A model generated the notes under the pieces. It was not told the DNA's origin and ran no database searches. It saw nothing but the letters and a program-made list of their open reading frames with translations. DNA of 64,000 nt. It comes from Lepidostoma basale. Taxonomy: Eukaryota > Arthropoda > Insecta > Trichoptera > Lepidostomatidae. Location: positions 558,001 through 622,000 of the forward strand of contig JAHDVF020001564.1 of assembly GCA_022606425.2 (NCBI GenBank). Direction: 5' to 3'. Shown piece by piece: positions 35,801 to 50,800 of this stretch (positions are counted from its first letter, which is position 1; each line of letters opens with the position of its first letter). A program made the position numbers and the translations under genes.

Positions 35801-38800
35801 GTTTTAAAAGTTCAAAATACACAATACCCTAGCAATCCCACCAAATAACGTAACATTATTTTTTTTACGAATTCCGGCCTTGGAAGTTTGTAATGGGGTT
35901 TCTCCAGATATAGCCCAATGTCTTTTTCATGTTATCTTATTGTATGCAACCCATTTCTCATCTCCTGTTACCAATCCATGCAAAAACGGTCGATGCTTTT
36001 GTCTAGCACCCAAAGCAACACATGTTGAAATTCGATCCAACAAATTGGCAGTCGATAATTAATGAGGAATCAAACGTCATACCACGAAACCATCTTTATA
36101 AGTTTCTAATGTTTCAATACAGTTGATTGGTTGACTCCTATCATCAACGCGATTCTCACTAGTGTTAGATGTGAATTGGTGTCAATTATGACTTTTAAAT
36201 TGTAGCTTTTACAACCAAATTTCTCTTTTCATGCAAAGTCAAACTATGTGATTTCAGCAATGTTTGGTAAGCACGGCGGAGACAACGAGGCTCAGGTTTT
36301 TCATGGATCTATTGCTCACGAAGAAACACCCCATCATGCTGGTGGGGGGCGTTGGATGCGGCAAGAGTGTGACAGTCACAGACAAACTCACAAGCCTGCC
36401 GGATAACTATGCCGTCACCAATGTGCCCTTCAATTTCTATACCACCTCAGGTCTGATACTCATAAATGATCAAATATGCATATATATGTGAACTTATTTA
36501 CCATGATTGCATTTGTATTTCTTCTTCTAAAAGTGCCCTTTCAGGTCCCCCCGACGTTGGCGATCACTCTGGTAAACTCTTCCCTATCCTGCGCTGTCCG
36601 GAATAGCTCCTCCACAGTTACGATTTCCGTCCATTCCCTCACATTGCGCAGCCTAGAGATCTGCCTTCTCCCTGCCCCCCTGCGGCCCTCTATTTTTCCC
36701 TTCAAAATTAGATGCAGCAGGCGATATTTTTCTCCTCGTAGAACGCGACACAGATATGAAATCTTGTGGACTTTGATCAATGCCAGCAGCTCTCTATTTA
36801 CTCCTGCACGATTCGGGACTTCTGTGTTCGTCACTCTGTCTGTCCATGGGATCCTGAACATCAAATGCCTCTAACCGGTTCATTGTATTTACTTTTAATG
36901 TCCATGTCTCATACCCATATAACAGAACGGACCACACATTAACTTCCTCTGTCTTAGTTTTAAGTTGACATTGTCATTGCAAAAGAGTGACCTCATTTTG
37001 TTAAATGCTGTTCTTGCTGTTTCAATCCGACATTTCAACTCTACATCTGGGTCAAGGGTGTCTGTGAGCATGCTGCCGATTTGTATTTGATTCTTGATTT
37101 AAAAAACATCATAAATGTTCCATTCTCTATACTAAAGTCGATAGTATTTTTTTATATTCTCAAAATTTATATGGGGCTTTGGTAACAAAATTGTCAATTT
37201 TAAACTGACATTTAAATGTGATTTATAGTACCATTGTTGTCAACACAATTAGTCTGCTGAACGTGGTCCCCTCGGAGATTGACGTCTTTCATATTAGTGA
37301 AAGTACGTTCAGAAGACAAATACTCTTGACTTTAGAGAGTATCTTGTCTTCCTAATGTCAAACAATCTCTCATGTGTTCTCGGTATTATATTGTATATAT
37401 TATATTTTACCTGTACTGAATAGATGCCTTAAACATTAATATTGTTTGTTATGTCCTTTGAGATAATAAACTAATTTGATTGAAAACACTGAAAATTTTA
37501 TGTGATTCTTAATGTAATATGATCGCTGACAATTTGAAATGATTCTTTATACCAATATTAACAACTTTAAGTGATTTTTAATACCAGCAAAGACAATTTT
37601 AAGTGATTTTTGGTTTTAACTTTATTAATGGAATAATTTATCGTACGAAAATATTTAAATCAAATTATTTTTGAGTATTTTTCTTGAAATAAAAAAAAAA
37701 CACATTCTAGTAGATCTCTTGTTTTTAAATGTAGTTATGCTTTATTATTTCTAGAGATGCTGCAGAAAGTGTTAGAGAAGCCGCTAGAAAAGAAGTCGGG
37801 TCGTAACTTTGGTCCCCCGGGCAACAAGACGATGGTGTACTTTGTGGATGACATGAACATGCCAGAAGTTGATCGCTATGGCTCGGTACAGCCGCACACT
37901 CTCATCCGCCAGTTCATGGACTATAGGCATTGGTAATCATAAATAGAATCCTTCACCTTCCATGGCATCTACTCTATTTCATGAAAAGATTGCTTGAACC
38001 ATTTGACCGCTAAGCAAACAAATTTTAATTTAGTATTGTAATAACTGAGTTTTAAGCATTCTAATACCAAAGACAACATCGCTCGCTCGTGCATCGCTTT
38101 TGTGCAACTTTATAACAAGAAAGAACTAAAATATATAACTATCGCATGCCTGATGCCCAACATCATCCCAAGTGAGGGCTGCTGCCTTAATCTCATCCTG
38201 CAGGGCTCTTCTCCAGGTGGCTCTAGGTCTGCTTTCTTTTTCCCCCCATAGGGGACCAGCCTAGTGCGCCCTGAGCGATGCAGGCTGGGTTCCGTCTCAG
38301 AGTGTGACCGATCCACGCGTCTAGCGAATTGTTCCCTAATTGGCTTTTCGCCTGCTATGGTCCAGAGAACGGCATTTGACACTGTTTGGGGCCAATATAT
38401 TTTGAATATTGAGTGAAGGCACCTATTTATAAACACCTGGAGTTTACCAATAACGTCCGCGGTAGATTTCCAAGTCTCACATCCGTACAGCAGTACGCTT
38501 TTAACCCTACTGCTGAATATTTGAAGCTTGAGCTTTCTCAAAATGATAGAATGAGGAAGATGTTTATTTTCATAATGAAAATATATTTATCTGGAAGTTG
38601 TTTGTCATTTTGAGCCCTTCTTCCTCCTTCAACTTTTCTTTTTGCGCTTTCACTACTGCCTTCACTCTCTTCTTGCATACCTTATATAAATATTTTGTTC
38701 TTTCATACTTAATAATTTCATACTGTGTATGATAGAGTGTCGAATGAAAATATTAGAAGTGAATGCGGTGCGAATGATGGTGTTATGAACAAAATACTGA

Positions 38801-41800
38801 AAGGATTTTTAAGATGGTTTGGACACATGGAAAGAATGAATGAAGAAGTAATGGTAAAAACAGCATATGTTAACGATGTAAATGGAACCAGAAATAAAGG
38901 AAGACCGAAGAAAATGTGGCAATATCAAATAAATCAAATATTGAATGCCGGCCACTTGAGGAGTCAGAGAAATCAATGCGCATGCATGACACGATCTATG
39001 AATGTTGAGGAAACGAGAGAAATATTTCAGGAAAGAAAAGTGTGGCAGTCCATTCTTTCTGCCTACCCCTCCGGGGAGACGGCGTGATGGTTAGTTTATG
39101 AAAATTTATACAATAATTGTCTATTTAAATTACCTTTCTATTCTTTTAGGTATGATAGAACAAAGTTAACTCTCAAGGACATTCACAACTGCCAGTTTAT
39201 TTCGTGCATGAACCCGACAGCTGGCTCCTTCACAATAGATCTGAGACTACAAAGACACTTCAGTGTATTTGCTGTCAGGTAATAAAGCACCAATTAATGA
39301 CTTATAAAATTTATGTATATAGTCAGAAAAATACTGCCGCACTTAAGATAAACTAAGGTTTGACGCTTTTCGAGAAAAACGTGTTTAAAGTTTTTATTTT
39401 GCTTGTACGAGGTCTGTTCAAAAAGTATCGCGAATTTTGAATTTCCGCTGGCTACGTATATTTGATTTTTGATTTTTTTGTAGCGTTATGTTGGTACTCA
39501 TGTCCCTTACTTATGCTGACAAGGTCGGCCATTTTGAATGTTTAGTTAATTTTTGACAGGAATGGATCAAAGAATCTGTATCAAATTTTGTGTGAAAAAC
39601 AAAATAAAGTGCGCGGACGCATTTCGAATGTTGACTGTGGCATATGGTGAAGCTACCTTGGACCAAAGCAACGTTTATCGGTGGTACAAAATGTTCTCAG
39701 AGGGCCGAGAAGATATGAACGACGAAGAGCGTGCCGGACGCCCGAGCACGTCAGCAACAGACGAAAACATTGATAAAGTGAAGAAAATAGTATTAGCCAA
39801 TCGTCGAATCACCGTTAGAAAAGTTGCTGAGGACCTAAACATATCGATTGGCTCGTGCCATTCGATTTTAACCAATGATTTGGGCATGAGTCGGGTCGCC
39901 GCGAAATTCGTGCCAAAATTGCTCAATTTCGACCAAAAACAGCATCGCGTTAACATTGCTCAGGAGATGTTGGACTCGGTCCGTGACGACCCAAATGTGC
40001 TCCAGAGGGTCATAACTGGTGACGAATCATGGGTTTATGGTTATGACGTGGAAACCAAAGCTCAATCATCCCAATGGAAGCTGCCGCATGAGCCAAGACC
40101 AAAAAAAGCGCGCCAAGTTCGGTCGAACGTGAAGGTTTTGCTCACAGTTTTCTTCGATTGCAGGGGCGTGGTGCATCATGAGTTCTTGCCACAGGGTAGT
40201 ACGGTCAATAAGGAATATTACCTGCAAGTTATGCGCAATTTGCGCGAAGCAATCTGCCAGAAACGCCCGGATTTGTGGAAGAACAAAAACTGGCTTTTGC
40301 ACCATGATAACGCCCTTGCTCACACATCGTTGCTTGTGCGAGAATATTTGGCCAAAAACAACACAGTAATGGTGCCGCAGCCACCGTATTCCCCAGACCT
40401 GGCCCCCTGTGACTTTTTCCTGTTTCCAAAACTGAAGAGGCCCATGAAACAAGATCACAAAAAATGATTTTTTTAAGTGCTTCGAGGATTGGAAAAAACG
40501 TTGGCATAAATGTATTATATCCGAGGGGAATTACTTTGAAGGGGACAAAATAGATATTCATGAATAAATAAATACTTTTTGAAAAAATATAAAATTCGCG
40601 ATACTTTTTGAACAGACCTCGTATCTCAGGAACTTGATAAGATACTAATATGAAAGTTGTACCAAAACAAAGAGAAAATGGTTAAGAATATTAAAAAATA
40701 CAAACATATATAAAAATACAATATAGTGTACATATAATCTAAAAAAAGTACTTATCGCTAGCAGCCTCTAATACTTTTAGGCCATAATAACTAGTCATAA
40801 ACGCATCAACTACCCTACTTGATGCATTTATGCTTAGTAAATCAATTTAATGCATTTTATATAGTGAGCTTATATCTCAATTCTTCAACAATACATATGA
40901 TAAATGCAACTACATCACATAATGCATTTGTGTTAAGGAAAATAGCTATTTGAATACAAATATTGTAAAATTAGTGCGATTCCTCAAACATAGTGCATTT
41001 ATGACTAAGAAGCTATTGAATGCTAGAAAACAAGTCTGTACGTACTACAGCTAGTGCGTTCTTGATAAGTAAAACTGCACTCGAAGTCTTAGTTAATGCG
41101 TTTATGAAAACTGAAAAACCGAGAAAATGAAGAAATCATGAAATGTCACTTTGAGAAAGTTGTAGATCTCGTTTTCCTGATACCAGATAATGTAACTCAA
41201 TTTCGACAAAAACCTTAGTTGATGCGTTTATCGTAAGCGCGGCAGAATAGTGACATACAGGTGCGGAGCTTGGACGATGACAGCAAAATCTGAAAAGATG
41301 CTGGACCCGCTGAGAGTAGGGTGTTACGGAAAATCCTGGGACTCTTGAACGATGGTGGAATCTGGGGAATGAGGTTTAATGAGGAGCTGTACAACGTCTA
41401 CAAAGTACGCAAGCTTTCGACACATGCTAGACTGGGTAGGCTGAGATGGGCTGGACATGTGGAGAGAATTCCGTCATCTCGGGCACAAAAGAGAACCATT
41501 TTGCAGTTTTTAATTGTAGCATTATTATAGATTTATTATGCTGCTTGTCCGAAGCACATTTTGGAAACTGCTGTCCTAGATAAACACCCGATTAATATTA
41601 CTTTTTTTATAGCTTTCCATCTTCAGAAGCCTGCTATCACATCTACCACCAGATTCTGTCGTCTCACCTCCTCTCTGAGCACGGGAGGTTCGTCCCCTCG
41701 ATAAATAATATTGCGACACCGCTGGTGCAGGCTTCGCTGTCTCTTCATAGCAGGATCAGCTCCATTTTCCTTCCGACAGCAGTCAAATTCCATTATATGT

Positions 41801-44800
41801 TCAATATGAGGGATCTTGCCAATGTATTTCAGGTGAATAATATATATTTTTTATATATAACAGGTTAGAAATTATTTAGGTAGTATGTTTACAAGATATA
41901 GGCGAGTGGAGAGGGATATTGAAAGAAGGGTTGGGGCAGGCAACAAAGTGAATGGTGCACTTAAAGTTGTAATCGCAAACAAAAACCTATCCAAAAAAGC
42001 TAGAATGGCTGTGCACAATGGTGAACTTCTACCGACCCTTATGTATGGAAGCGAAGCATGGAAACGTGCAAAAGAAGGATGAAAGTAGAATAAATGCAGT
42101 AGAAATGAGACCTCTTAGACGAATGTGTGGATACTCTGTGTATGATAGAGTGTTGAATGAAAATATAAGAAGTGAATGCGGTGCGAATGATGGTGTTATG
42201 AACAAAATAATGAAAGGATCATTAAGATGGTTTGGACACATGGAAAGAATGAACGAAGAAAAAATGGTAAAAAAATGATATGTTAACTATGTAAATGGAA
42301 CCAGAAATAGAGGAAGACCGAGGAAAACGTGGCACGATCAAATAAATTAAATATTTAATGTCGGCCATGTGAAGAGTCAGAGAAATTGACCCGCGTGCAT
42401 GACACGATGTATGAATGTTGAGGAAATCGAGAGGAAAGAAAAGTGTGGCAGTCCATTCTTTGTGCCTACTTTTTCGGAGAAACGGCGTGATGGTTAGTTA
42501 GTTAGTTAATTATAACAGATTATTTGAACCCGATTACTGCATACAACTTTTTAGTATTGATTCTCATGCCATGTGATAGGTAGCTAGTCTATCGCCATTT
42601 TTATTATCATGTGAATATATATTCTTTTGTTTTAAGGGTATTCTTTTTACAAATGGAGAATCCATCAAGTGCTCCAGTGAACTAGTCCGGCTATGGATGC
42701 ATGAGACTACCAGAGTTTATTGCGACAAGTTGGTAGATGAAAAAGACATTGATACATTTCAAAAGTTGCTCTTGGAGACTGTGAAAAAAGGATTTGAGGT
42801 ATTATTAACATTATTAAGTTTGAATCATTACAGCACAAGTCAAATCAACATACGAATTGATAAAAATTTAACGTTAAATTTTTATCCAGGAAGATTTCTG
42901 AGATATCTCTACATGAGAGAGTTTTTTCAAATCAAATGAAATCAGTTTATTTTCTCAAAAGATATTACAAACAACAATTATAGTTTAAGGCATCTATTGA
43001 GAACAGGTAAAACATAAAAAATATATAATACCAGGAACGCATGAGAGATGGTTCGACATTAGGAATATAAGATACTCTCCAAAGTCTAGAGTATTTGTCT
43101 TCTGAACGTACTTCCACGAATATGAAAGACATCGATCTCCGAAGCAATCATGTTCAGCAGTTTGATTGCTCTCCCCACCGGCATCACCAGAGTTTGGTAG
43201 CTATCCGTGGCTTTATCCCACTGCATTCTTCTTGGGCATGCTGGGAACCAATAGTCTACAGATAAGGAGGGATGGGTTCACACTAACCCATTTCTGCAGA
43301 CTTATCAGGGGATTCTTTGAGAATTCCGTCATCTTGAAATTTATCCATCTTTATGTTCTGGATAGTTATCTTCGACAGCGTCAGCACAGACTGTTTTACG
43401 TCCAAACATGTAGAACCAACCTGCCTCTGGTGATGTTGGTGGGGAGAACAATCAAACGGCTGAACATGATCGCTTCGGAGATCGATGTCTTTCATATTAG
43501 TGAATGTACGTTCAGAAGACAATTACTCTTTACTTTGGAGAGTATCTTGTATTCCTAATGTCGAATCATCTTTCATGCATTCCTGGTATTATATATTACT
43601 AAGAGCTCGATTATTAAGGTCTATATTCGCCTGTACTACAAAAATTATCAATTATTTTATTAATTTTTAATGTTAATTAGAGATTGATTTGTAACAAAAG
43701 TATTACCAGAATAACTGCCAGAGTACAATAATAAACAGTGAGAATTTAAGCCCATTCTGTTACGTATTTACAGAGTAAATGGGATACACAATAACACACT
43801 TTGGCTTTTATTTATATAAAGGATAAGATATTTTTACCTGTTCTCAATAGATGCCTTAAATTATAATATAATTGTTGTTTGTAATATCTTTTGAGAAAAT
43901 AAAATGATTTGATTTGATTGATTTGAATTTCATAGAAATTAAATGAAGACAGAAGGGGAAAAACAAGGAATGTCAGTTAAAATTCAAAATAAATGTAATA
44001 ATGCCATCTAGAGGCATTTGTACGTATCTATCCACAGTAAAATTTTCATATTAAAAAATAATGTGTGTCATTGACTATGGCCAGATAATCGATTGCTAAT
44101 TGCTAAGAAATATATAGACTTTGATTAGCTTTATTCTCAATTTATTCAAATTAACCTTCTACTGACATTCTTTGTTTTTCCCCTGTAGTCTTCAAATAAA
44201 TGAATTGTTATATTTAACAGTGTTCCAAATTAAACAGTTAAAAATGTCGAAGTATCATAGTATTTAACCCAAAACAATGTATTATCTTTGCTTCTTTGGT
44301 GATATATTTCAATTGTTTCATTTAGGAGCTGGACGAGGGGATTATTTACGAGAAACCATTGATTTACTGCCATTTTGCTGATGGCATCGGCGATCCCAAA
44401 TATCTCGCTATCAACGACTGGGATCAACTGTCCAAATTACTGGATGAAGGACTATCTTCCTATAATGATATGGTGGCCACGATGAATCTCGTCCTGTTTG
44501 AAGATGCGATGAACCACATTTGCAGGTGAGTCACTAACGTAACATCCAAAGCCATCTGTACTGGCCTTCCGCTCTACTCAGGTTTAGCCTATATAAGTTA
44601 AAAACTGCATAATCAACAAATTGCTTCATGATATCAAATGCTTTTATCGAATATGTATTCATAATGGAAATCCATTTATTATATATAATATATATCATCA
44701 TCATCATCCTAAGCTCGACAGCCCTTGGTGGGCCTTGGCTGAATCCAGGAGCTTCCTCCATTCTTGTCTGTTTGATGCCCCCATTCTCCAATTTCTCACT

Positions 44801-47800
44801 TGCAACACCGATGCATCCGTGTTGACACTGTCCATCCATCGCATTTTGGGCCTTCCTGGTCTTCTACGTCCCTGTGGTACTGAGAGCGTGAGGCGTTTTG
44901 TAGGGTTGTCGTCGTCCATTCTGATTATGTGACCAGCCCATCTCAGGCGCCCTACTTTGACAGATCTGATCACATCGGGCTCTTTATAGATATCATATAG
45001 CTCTCGGTTATATCGACGACGCCAACCATTGTGGTCTCTCACTGGGCCATATATTGTCCTAAGAACCCTTCTTTCAAATGCTGCGATGGACCTTTCAGTG
45101 TGTTTTGTCATCACCCAGGTTTCAGAGGCATATGTGAGGACTGGTTTGATCAGGGTCTTGTACAATAGTGTTTTTGTGGTTCTTCGCAGTAATTTGGATC
45201 TTAACTGTTTTTGGAGAGCGTAGTAACATCGGTTTGCTGCCATTATCCTTCTGTCAATTTCTTCTCGGGTGTTATTATCACTGGTAACTGTTGAGCCTAA
45301 GTATGTAAATGAATTAATTATTTCAAAGTTGTAATTTGCAGCTGAGAAAACCTGGGGGTATGGATATGTGGTATTAGAAGCAATCATCAATTTTGTTTTA
45401 TCTTCATTTATGACAAGTCCCATTATTTTTGCTTTTTCCTCCAATGCTACAAACATATAATATATATAATATATATATACAATATAATATATATAACACT
45501 TCATAAATCAAACCAAAGTTTTTATATGGAGCTGTTATCTCGATTGCTTTGGCAAATATTTTTTTTTGTGAGAAGCTTCAAATGACACCCGCCTATGGGT
45601 GCAATTTTGAGACAAATCTCCCGATTGTGAGTGTCAAAGACTCCCTTTCTTAACTTTCAGAATGCACGAGAATCTGTCATTAGTCCATTCTTAATCTCCA
45701 TGTTTGCCTTATCATTCACAACACTTCGCAGGTAGTTGATTATTTGCTCTGTTCGATACCGTTATTGTTAGGAGTAAAACAGCATGGTGCCAGACCTGTG
45801 GTGTTGTAAAAAATATTTCTAATCAATAAATGTTAATGGATATTTTTTAATGTTTAACATAAAACGTTTTGATTTTAGAATTAACCGAATATTGGAATCT
45901 CCTCGTGGGAATGCTTTGCTGATTGGTGTTGGTGGATCCGGAAAGCAATCTTTATCCCGGCTGTCCTCTTTCCTATCCGGCCTGGAAGTATTTCAAGTCC
46001 AGCTTCGTAAGGGATATGGTATTCCAGATCTTAAGGATGACTTGGGTAAGAACAACTCATAAAGTCTACAGTGAACCCAATAAGACACAGATTGAAAAAT
46101 GATTTTGACTCTTTTAGATATGTTTTGAGATTTTTGTTGCATTTATAACTTTTATTAAGATTTTAGCTGCTTTAGCTATGCTTTTATCTATGTTTTTTTA
46201 CATCTCTTTATGGAGATTTTACCTCTGTTGTGTTTTTATCAAGATTTTAGCTTTATTAGCTATGTTTTTATTTCTTTTATTGAGATTTTAGCTCCTGTTT
46301 ATTCATGCTATTATCTCATTTATTCATGTTTTGGCTCTTTTAGTTATGTTTTTTCTCTTTTATTCAGAGTTTAGCTCTTTTAGTGATGCTTTTATCAAGA
46401 TTCTATCTTTATTAACTATGTTTTTATTTCTTTTATTGAGATTTTAGATAATTTTCTATGCTTTTATTTCTTTTATTAAGGCTCATTTAAACTGTTTTTA
46501 TGTATTTTATTAGGATTTTAGATATTTTATCCATACTATCTTTTGTTTTTAGCTGCAATCTACCTGAAAACTGGATTGAAGAACATCGGATCAGTGTTTC
46601 TAATGTCAGACGCTCAGGTAGCCGATGAAAAGTTCCTGGTACTCATAAATGACCTCCTGGCATCCGGAGAAATCCCTGATCTCTTTTCTGATGAAGACAT
46701 TGACAATATTATCAATGGAGTAAGGACAGAAGTAAGTTTCAACCGTAGATTAAACAATACAATTTCCAATGGGAGAATAGGGAAAATCTGAACTAAGTTT
46801 TTACTATATTTATAGAGAGACATTCTTTGTGGGGGATGGCAACACTTATGTCTGCTACACCAAAGGTCCCAGGTTCGAGTCCGGGGTCTTTGATGTGGCA
46901 GAATTCACATGACAATAAAAATGGTGATATCAAATCAATTCCAATCAAATCAATTTATTTCATAAATAGATATTACAATAATAAGGTTTAAGGCATCTAT
47001 TGAGAACAGGTAAAATAATATATTGTATATAGTTTACCAGAAACGTATGAGAGATGGTTCCACATTAGGGCCTTCTGAATGTACTTTCACTAATATGAAA
47101 GACGTTGATCTCCGAGGAGATCGTGTTCAGCAGACTAATTTCTCTTCCCACTGTTGTCTCCAGAGGCAGATTTGTTCTGGCGGCTGGTAGGTAAAACAAT
47201 CTGTGCTATCACTGTCGGAGATATCTATCAGAGACTAAAAAACCAACATCCTCCAGCACGGCCAGTTCTCGTAATATCCCCTGATTAATCTAAAGAAATG
47301 GGTTATGAGATGCCCATCTCTTCGTAGCTGTAGAGAATTGTTTCCGAGCATTGCCAAAAGAAATATGGAGTACATATGTTTATTTCATCTTCATTTGTTT
47401 GTTTTTTTTCAAGACAAAAGCCGCCGGTAGTCAAGATACAAGAGAAAACTGCTGGAAGTTTTTCATCGACAGAGTTCGCAGGCAGTTAAAGGCAAGTGAT
47501 ATTAGTAACTTAAGATTTTGTATAATTTTAAATTTGTCATATACTTTTAAACACTATTTTTTCTCTCTCTCTCTCTTCTTAAATGAGCAGGTGGTCCTGT
47601 GCTTCTCTCCTGTGGGAGCCACGCTGCGAGTGAGGTCCAGAAAGTTTCCCGCCATCGTGAACTGCACTTCAATCAATTGGTTCCACGAATGGCCGCAAGA
47701 GGCGCTGCGATCGGTGTCCAAAAAGTTTCTCTCTGAGCTAAAAGTGTTGCCAGTAAGCAAAATATTTATTTGTTTAAATTAAGATATGAACTTAAACTTA

Positions 47801-50800
47801 TAACTTGAGTAATGTAAAAATGATACTAAGTTGATGCAGTATCAAAAATGCACAGTTTGAATAAAAAATTGTCAGGCATACTCGGCGGTATAGGTTGTGA
47901 AGAAAAGAGATGTTTTGTCATAGTTATGGGTAGCTCTATGGATCGCAACCCTCAGCAATGAAGAATCGAAGAAAAATTCAGTTTGATCTGTCTTACATTC
48001 CTTCATTATTTCTACGTTTGGTATTTTATCATACAACCTTTTTTCTCGCACATTCTTCCCGTTGATCTCATTTCTGTGTCATTTTTGCTCCATTCATTCT
48101 TCTTATGCTAACTCCAAGTTTCATTTCCATACATTAGAACTCAAACATTATATTTTCAAATCAATCAAATCAGTTTATTATCTCAATAGACAATACAAAC
48201 TCTTAATCTCAATCTCAATATTTATAGTTAAAGGCAATTTTTTGAAAAAAGGTAATATATCAGGAACGCATAAGAGATGGTTTTACTTTAGAAAGACAAG
48301 ATACTGTCTAAAGTCAAGAATATTTGTCTTCTGAATGTAATTTCGCTAATATTGAAAGAGGTTGTGTGCACTACTTACTAATTTCCTATGGCCATTCAAT
48401 TCTTAAAGAGTTTTAGCCTCCTTGATGATTTTCCTCCAAGCTCCATGATCCTAAGGCTTTTACTCCCAGCAGTCTGATTCGCCCAACCTAGCCAGATCAG
48501 CCAGAACATTATCCATTAGGCGCTGTCTAGGCCTTCCAAGAGGTCTTACTCTTGTTGGTATAGACGTGTACAGGGTCTTAACTAGCTGACCGGCTGCTCA
48601 CAGCAGCGGTGCTCGTTATAAAGGGCTGCCGGGTCATCATACGGATCTCTTGGTTGGTCCTATGCCTCCAAGTTCCAGCTGCTACACCGGATCTGGGTCC
48701 CGGGATCATTCAGAGTATCCTATTCTCAAGTCAGTAGATTCTTTGTTGTGTGCACTAGAACTACATTACATTGCATGGAATGGCATCAGCTTATATATCT
48801 GAACTCTGCATCAACGACAACTTGAATGCCAGGCAGTCTACATTGCGATCAGCTAAGTCTTCTGCGATAGGTAGATTGACTGTGCCAAAACGCTGTCCAA
48901 GCACAAATTTTGGCGACCGAACCTTCGCGCTAGCCGGCCCTTCAGCCTACGACAATCTTCCAGCAGACCTTAAATGCATAGATAATCAGTCAGAGTTTAG
49001 ATCGAGACTCAAAACGCACCTTTTCAAATGATCATTTCCTAATAGGAAGGGCTGGATTGACTATGTCAGGTGCAGCCCTCATACTAAATAATATATGTTT
49101 ATTATTATTTTTTTTTTTTAACTAGTTCATAAAACGAAGCATTTTTCTACAGCGCTCTTGAGATAAGTAATTTATAAAATGGCGCTCTATAAATTTAAGG
49201 TTGCACCTTTTTGTAGTGTACCCTTATATGTATTTTTTTGTTACAGACAAAGCTAATCGAGCCCGTAGCTCTCTTCATGTCCCACGTACACACATCTGTG
49301 AACAATATTTCTGCCCTGTACTATCAGAATGAACGTAGGTACAATTACACCACTCCGAAATCTTTCCTGGAGCAAATATCCCTCTACTCCAAGCTGCTGA
49401 GAGAGAAGTCAGATGATTTGAAGCTGATGATAACGCGCCTGGAGAATGGACTGCTAAAGCTTGATTCCTGCGCAAAGGATGTGGAGAAACTGAAGGTATG
49501 TTCCAACCTTATAGAGAGTTATTGGTGTTTCTTCTAGGAGGTTGTAGGGGAGGTTATTTCCGATGAATTATGTCATGTAAGTCATTATGCAAAAGTGAAC
49601 TATTTTCTAGATAAAATGAATATAAAATTGATCGAGGTCAGGTGTTTTAAAAATAAATAATAAAAAAAACTGTCGTAGTCAAACTTTCATTCGTTTTTTA
49701 ATTAGCGAAGGTCATTATCATCACAAAAACTATAACTGTCTCTCAATAGAGACGAAGATACAAATTGGAAACAGAATATGGTTGATCGAGGTGTTTACAG
49801 GACTTATGACCTGTCATTGGTTGGGTTAAGTGCACGCTTTATGTAATACAACATTCCCCATTCCACATTTTTTCTTATGACCACCATGTCTGACAAATTT
49901 TTGGAAGTTGTATATATCGCACCGTGAATGTAAAACGGAAACAAGTGCAAATATACAGTTTGGAGATATGGGAGTTTAGAGATTTCATATTGCTTGGAAA
50001 AACTGTTTTTTTTTTTAATAAACCAATGATTTTTAGTTTAAAGTAATACGAGTATACCTATAAACCGAAACAGTTTTTCCAAGCAATATGAAGTCTTTAA
50101 ACTCCCATATCTCCAAACTGCATATTTGCACTTGTTCCGTTTTACACTCATGGTGCGATATGTTAATCTGTAAGACCACCCTTTAAATAGTAGTTTTTCC
50201 AAAAATTTGTCAGACATGGTGGTCTTAAGAAAAAAAAAAAATACGTGGAATGGGGAATGTTGTATTACATAAAGCGTGCGCTTAACCCAACCAATGACCT
50301 AAGTCAATAATCATAAGTCCTGTAAACACCTTGATCAACCATATTCTGTTTCCAATTTGCATCTTCGTCTCTATTGAGATACAATTGATTCTTGAATTGA
50401 TAGCCCGCAATGGGTGAAATCCAGTTGTTCGTCTACAAGTATTTGTATACATTCTGTCCACATTACGAAATACCAGATGTGCGTACACGGTGTATGAATA
50501 TTTAGATAGGTATGTCAGGAAAGAACAGTGTAGTGGTTCATTCTTTCACCTACCTCTTCAGAGAGACAGCGAGATGGTTAGTTAGTTAGTTAGTTCAACC
50601 GTTTAACGAATAGGTATTACATTTCTACACTCTCGTTTCTAGGCTCGATATTTCATACTCTACTCATGGAATTATTAGTCCCACTTTTTTGGTTACAGGC
50701 GACACTTGCGGAACAAGAGATCATTTTAAAAGAGAAGAACAAAGCCGCTGAAGAGTTGATATCCGTTGTTGGAGCCGAGAGCGAGAAGGTGTCCAAAGAA

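Larger units (their letters stand above)
39318..41262. mobile_element. TIR element with internal ATGCGTTTATG repeats, split by mariner
   Basis: CTGCCGCACTTAAGATAAAC near 39334 is mirrored by GATGCGTTTATCGTAAGCGC then GGCAG at 41221-41247. Between them, after removal of the mariner, lie several degenerate units built on ATGC(A/G)TTTATG (40800-41225). No transposase frame. Probably a non-autonomous DNA element with subterminal repeats. Confidence 0.5.
42886..43925 (+). mobile_element. LINE family A copy interrupted by two insertions
   Basis: Coding remnants [10 protein letters not shown] (42890-42922) resume at 43196 as [58 protein letters not shown]. The 3' UTR begins near 43550 and its tail (GAAAATAAAATGATTTGATT) is at 43832-43925. 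The gaps are a younger family A copy (42925-43188) and a Helitron-like piece (43598-43830). Confidence 0.8.

Noticed and set aside
47351..47782. Separate 143-codon gene
   Set aside because: It is dynein exons 26 and 27 read through the stop-free GC-AG intron plus upstream intron.
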